DNA from: an uncultured Porphyromonadaceae bacterium
GTDB lineage: Bacteria > Bacteroidota > Bacteroidia > Bacteroidales > Muribaculaceae
Reading direction: 5' to 3'
DNA length: 6,940 nucleotides
Assembly (NCBI GenBank): GCA_947174225.1
Contig: CAMWIF010000138.1
Span: 1 to 6,940 of the forward strand
This document shows positions 6,441-6,940 of the stretch, one piece after another (the first letter of the stretch is position 1; every line of letters begins with the position of its first letter). The notes beneath the pieces were generated by a model, which was not told where the DNA came from, did no database searches, and was given only the letters and a program-made list of their open reading frames with translations. A program made the position numbers and the translations under genes.

Positions 6441-6473
6441 AAAGGTGAAGCTTAGGCTTCACCTTTTGTTGTT
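6441..6473 (+). terminator. Intrinsic terminator after tRNA-Gly
   Basis: A perfect 11-bp stem AAAGGTGAAGC / GCTTCACCTTT with loop TTAG (6441-6466) is followed by the T-rich run TTTTGTTGTTT. It lies 24 bp after the tRNA. An extra copy of the left arm (AAGGTGAAGC) stands at 6423-6432, so the right arm could also pair with that one. Confidence 0.85.
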
Positions 6474-6581
6474 TATTATAGTTAAACAACGTTCATAGGC
6501 ATTCTCCCAATCACCTCTCGAAACATCTGTGCTCCACATTGGACAATTCCTCAGGAAAACAAGTGTAGCAACCTCCTTAAA
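6459..6581 (-). pseudogene. Possible 3' remnant of a minus-strand gene (unrecognised)
   Basis: A minus-strand frame is open for 40 codons between TAA (6584-6582) and TGA (6461-6459), ending MWSTDVSRGDWENAYERC then LTIINNKR. The peptide has a natural look (amphipathic end, Trp/Asp/Glu-rich turn) and reads like the C-terminus of a larger protein, but I do not recognise the family. The only ATG is at 6539, giving 26 residues. Its stop lies inside the right arm of the tRNA terminator. It could be chance; no function is proposed. Confidence 0.22.
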
Positions 6582-6609
6582 TTATAAATCTATCCAATCC
6601 TTATGTGAT

Positions 6610-6915
6610 ATGAAATTAATCGAAATGAATCTAAAAAGGATTTTTTATCTTTGTCAGAAGCACAAGGTAAAGACATTAGCAGTTTTCGGATCTATTCTTA
6701 CAGACAGATTCAATGAAAACAGCGATGTGGATTTGCTTGTAAATTTTGATACCACTAACCATGAGGATTGGGATTATGTATCCAATTATTTCGACTTTCA
6801 AGAAGCTCTGGAAAATCTTTTTGGAAGAAAGGTCGATTTAGTAGTTGAAAAAGGTCTTAAAAATAAATACTTCATCAATAACGTCAACCGTTCAAAACAA
6901 CTTATCTATGGCTAA
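6610..6915 (+). CDS. Minimal nucleotidyltransferase, MntA-type antitoxin
   Basis: A 101-residue protein of the minimal nucleotidyltransferase (MNT) family with the polymerase-beta-like fold. With ATG 6610 as start, the core is VKTLAVFGS (20-28), then GS-X10-DVD with Asp39 and Asp41 (NSDVDLLVNF), and a third acidic strand RKVDLVVE with Asp76, together the metal-binding triad. The end NKYFINNVNRSKQLIYG is typical of Bacteroidales members. The frame stays open back to an ATG at 6529, but that extension (MLHIGQF...) is not MNT-like and would make the protein too long; ATG 6625 is another candidate. In studied pairs the MNT protein adds AMP to a tyrosine of its HEPN-domain RNase partner (HepT) and blocks it. 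The next gene overlaps the end by 8 bp, as expected for such a pair. The DNA is clearly AT-richer than the genes to the left, consistent with acquisition beside the tRNA. Confidence 0.85.
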   Translation: MKLIEMNLKRIFYLCQKHKVKTLAVFGSILTDRFNENSDVDLLVNFDTTNHEDWDYVSNYFDFQEALENLFGRKVDLVVEKGLKNKYFINNVNRSKQLIYG

Positions 6916-6940
6916 CGAATACATATCAAAATACCTCCAA
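6908..6940 (+). CDS. Start of a downstream gene, probably HEPN/HepT-type toxin (cut by window edge)
   Basis: ATG 6908 opens a frame reading MANEYISKYLQ to the last base, overlapping the nucleotidyltransferase stop by 8 bp. Only 11 residues are visible, with a polar, helix-like beginning. The call as the HEPN-domain RNase partner rests on position: MNT genes are usually followed by, and often overlap, a HEPN (DUF86/HepT) gene. The diagnostic RX4HXY motif would lie outside the window. Confidence 0.45.
   Translation, partial: MANEYISKYLQ

Noticed and set aside
6529..6609. N-terminal extension of the nucleotidyltransferase from ATG 6529
   Set aside because: The extra 27 residues do not resemble the family, and the protein from 6610 already has the normal length of about 100 residues.
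6646..6653. TATCTTTG, a full match to the -7 promoter box
   Set aside because: It lies inside the nucleotidyltransferase gene ahead of essential motifs, and no TTTG lies 19-21 bp upstream, so it is probably chance.

Overview
The window looks like a stretch of a Bacteroidales chromosome (Bacteroides/Muribaculaceae-type gut bacterium; the genus is not decided). The reasons are a canonical Bacteroidetes promoter (TTTG, 20 bp, TAATTTTG) ahead of the tRNA, weak or absent Shine-Dalgarno sites, a Bacteroidales-style GH29 fucosidase, a large secreted transglutaminase-like protein, and two GYF_2/CD225 membrane proteins of a kind common in this phylum. No SusC/SusD pair is visible, so the fucosidase cannot be assigned to a polysaccharide utilisation locus from this window.

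Layout. (1) Positions 1-1089, plus strand: the C-terminal 362 residues of an alpha-L-fucosidase, cut by the left edge. (2) Positions 1081-6129, minus strand, read right to left: GYF_2 + Tyr/Gln/Gly/Asn/Pro repeat + CD225 protein; a second GYF_2 + CD225 protein 2 bp further on; a 125-bp gap; cutC; and an 890-residue secreted protein with an active-looking transglutaminase core, a degenerate second core and a thioredoxin-like tail without CXXC. The last gene meets the fucosidase tail to tail with a 9-bp overlap. (3) Positions 6130-6343: a regulatory gap holding three degenerate 34-bp tandem repeats in the leader of the GYF operon, a candidate minus-strand promoter, and the tRNA promoter on the plus strand. 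(4) Positions 6344-6473: tRNA-Gly(CCC) and its terminator. (5) From about 6474 to the right edge: visibly AT-richer DNA with a possible gene remnant, a minimal nucleotidyltransferase (MntA-type antitoxin) and the first codons of an overlapping gene that by position should be its HEPN-type toxin.

How the parts may work together. The fucosidase removes fucose from host or dietary glycans. The two GYF/CD225 proteins are almost certainly made together and share both domains; one carries a long FUS-like low-complexity linker. They are the least understood and most interesting genes here. The tRNA-flanking AT-rich segment with a toxin-antitoxin pair looks like an accessory insertion at a tRNA hot spot. 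Functional links between the GYF pair, cutC and the transglutaminase-like protein are not shown by the sequence beyond shared strand and short spacing.
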